Assembly (NCBI GenBank): GCA_027310735.1
Contig: DAIDAH010000169.1
Coordinates: 1-5,928, forward strand
DNA: 5,928 nucleotides
Source of the DNA: Methylotenera sp.
Lineage (GTDB): Bacteria; Pseudomonadota; Gammaproteobacteria; Burkholderiales; Methylophilaceae
Direction of reading: 5' to 3'
Part shown: piece after piece, positions 5,917 to 5,928 of the stretch
How positions within the stretch are numbered: position 1 is the first letter of the stretch
Layout of the letters: each line of letters opens with the position of its first letter
Program-made: the position numbers and the translations under genes
The notes under the pieces: model-generated
The model's input: the letters and a program-made list of their open reading frames with translations, nothing else
Database searches by the model: none
What the model was told of the DNA's origin: nothing

Positions 5917-5928
5917 TTAGGTTATATT

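Larger units (their letters stand above)
5470..5928. other. Region upstream of dgcZ to the window edge; no start-bearing gene seen
   Basis: These 459 bp are AT-rich and contain no start-bearing gene that I can support. From the cyclase outward they hold the ribosome site, an A/T tract with eight T on the plus strand (5565-5572), repeated AATAACAA octamers (5613-5695), a start-less minus-strand open frame (5746-5916), and a GGGAAA/TTTCCC dyad (5795-5808). Two TTGACA hexamers on the plus strand (5785-5790 and 5867-5872) lack acceptable -10 partners. I could not place a convincing sigma-70 promoter for dgcZ; transcription presumably starts within the 250 bp before it. Confidence 0.55.

Overview
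The window looks like part of a bacterial surface-polysaccharide locus with a cyclic-di-GMP control gene beside it. All four large reading frames have proteobacterial-type products. The DNA is AT-rich, with long AT-rich spacers. The zinc-sensing diguanylate cyclase architecture (DgcZ/YdeH type) and the TPR plus NTF2-like protein are both common in gamma- and betaproteobacteria. My best guess is a gammaproteobacterium; no rRNA or intact tRNA is present to settle it.

Layout. (1) Positions 3-1271, plus strand: the C-terminal bulk of a membrane-bound, processive-type family 2 glycosyltransferase, cut by the left edge. (2) 1271-2596, plus: a secreted TIM-barrel protein with a GH18-like LDIEP acid motif. 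Its start codon overlaps the stop of the glycosyltransferase by one base, so the two form a translationally coupled pair. (3) 2623-4011, minus, convergent with the pair: an unusual membrane-anchored protein made of a CX5R tyrosine/dual-specificity-phosphatase-like domain, TPR repeats and a C-terminal NTF2-like (Cds6-type) domain. (4) 4012-4572: a 561-bp spacer with no convincing gene. It holds a perfect 8-bp inverted repeat, a tRNA T-arm-like hairpin followed by a CCA-like end, and a candidate -10 element for gene 3. (5) 4573-5469, minus: a complete diguanylate cyclase with an N-terminal CZB zinc-binding domain, an intact GGEEF active site and an RxxD inhibitory site. (6) 5470-5928: a second spacer, upstream of the cyclase. 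It carries three copies of an AATAACAA octamer, a GGGAAA/TTTCCC dyad, and a start-less open frame that may be a relic or repeat.

How the parts may work together (inference): the glycosyltransferase would polymerise and export a glycan, the secreted TIM-barrel protein would trim or cleave it in the periplasm, and the anchored phosphatase-like/TPR/NTF2 protein could act as an envelope accessory factor. The DgcZ-like cyclase would tie output to zinc through c-di-GMP, as E. coli DgcZ does for poly-GlcNAc. The sequence shows the domains and the gene order; the functional links between the genes are not proven.
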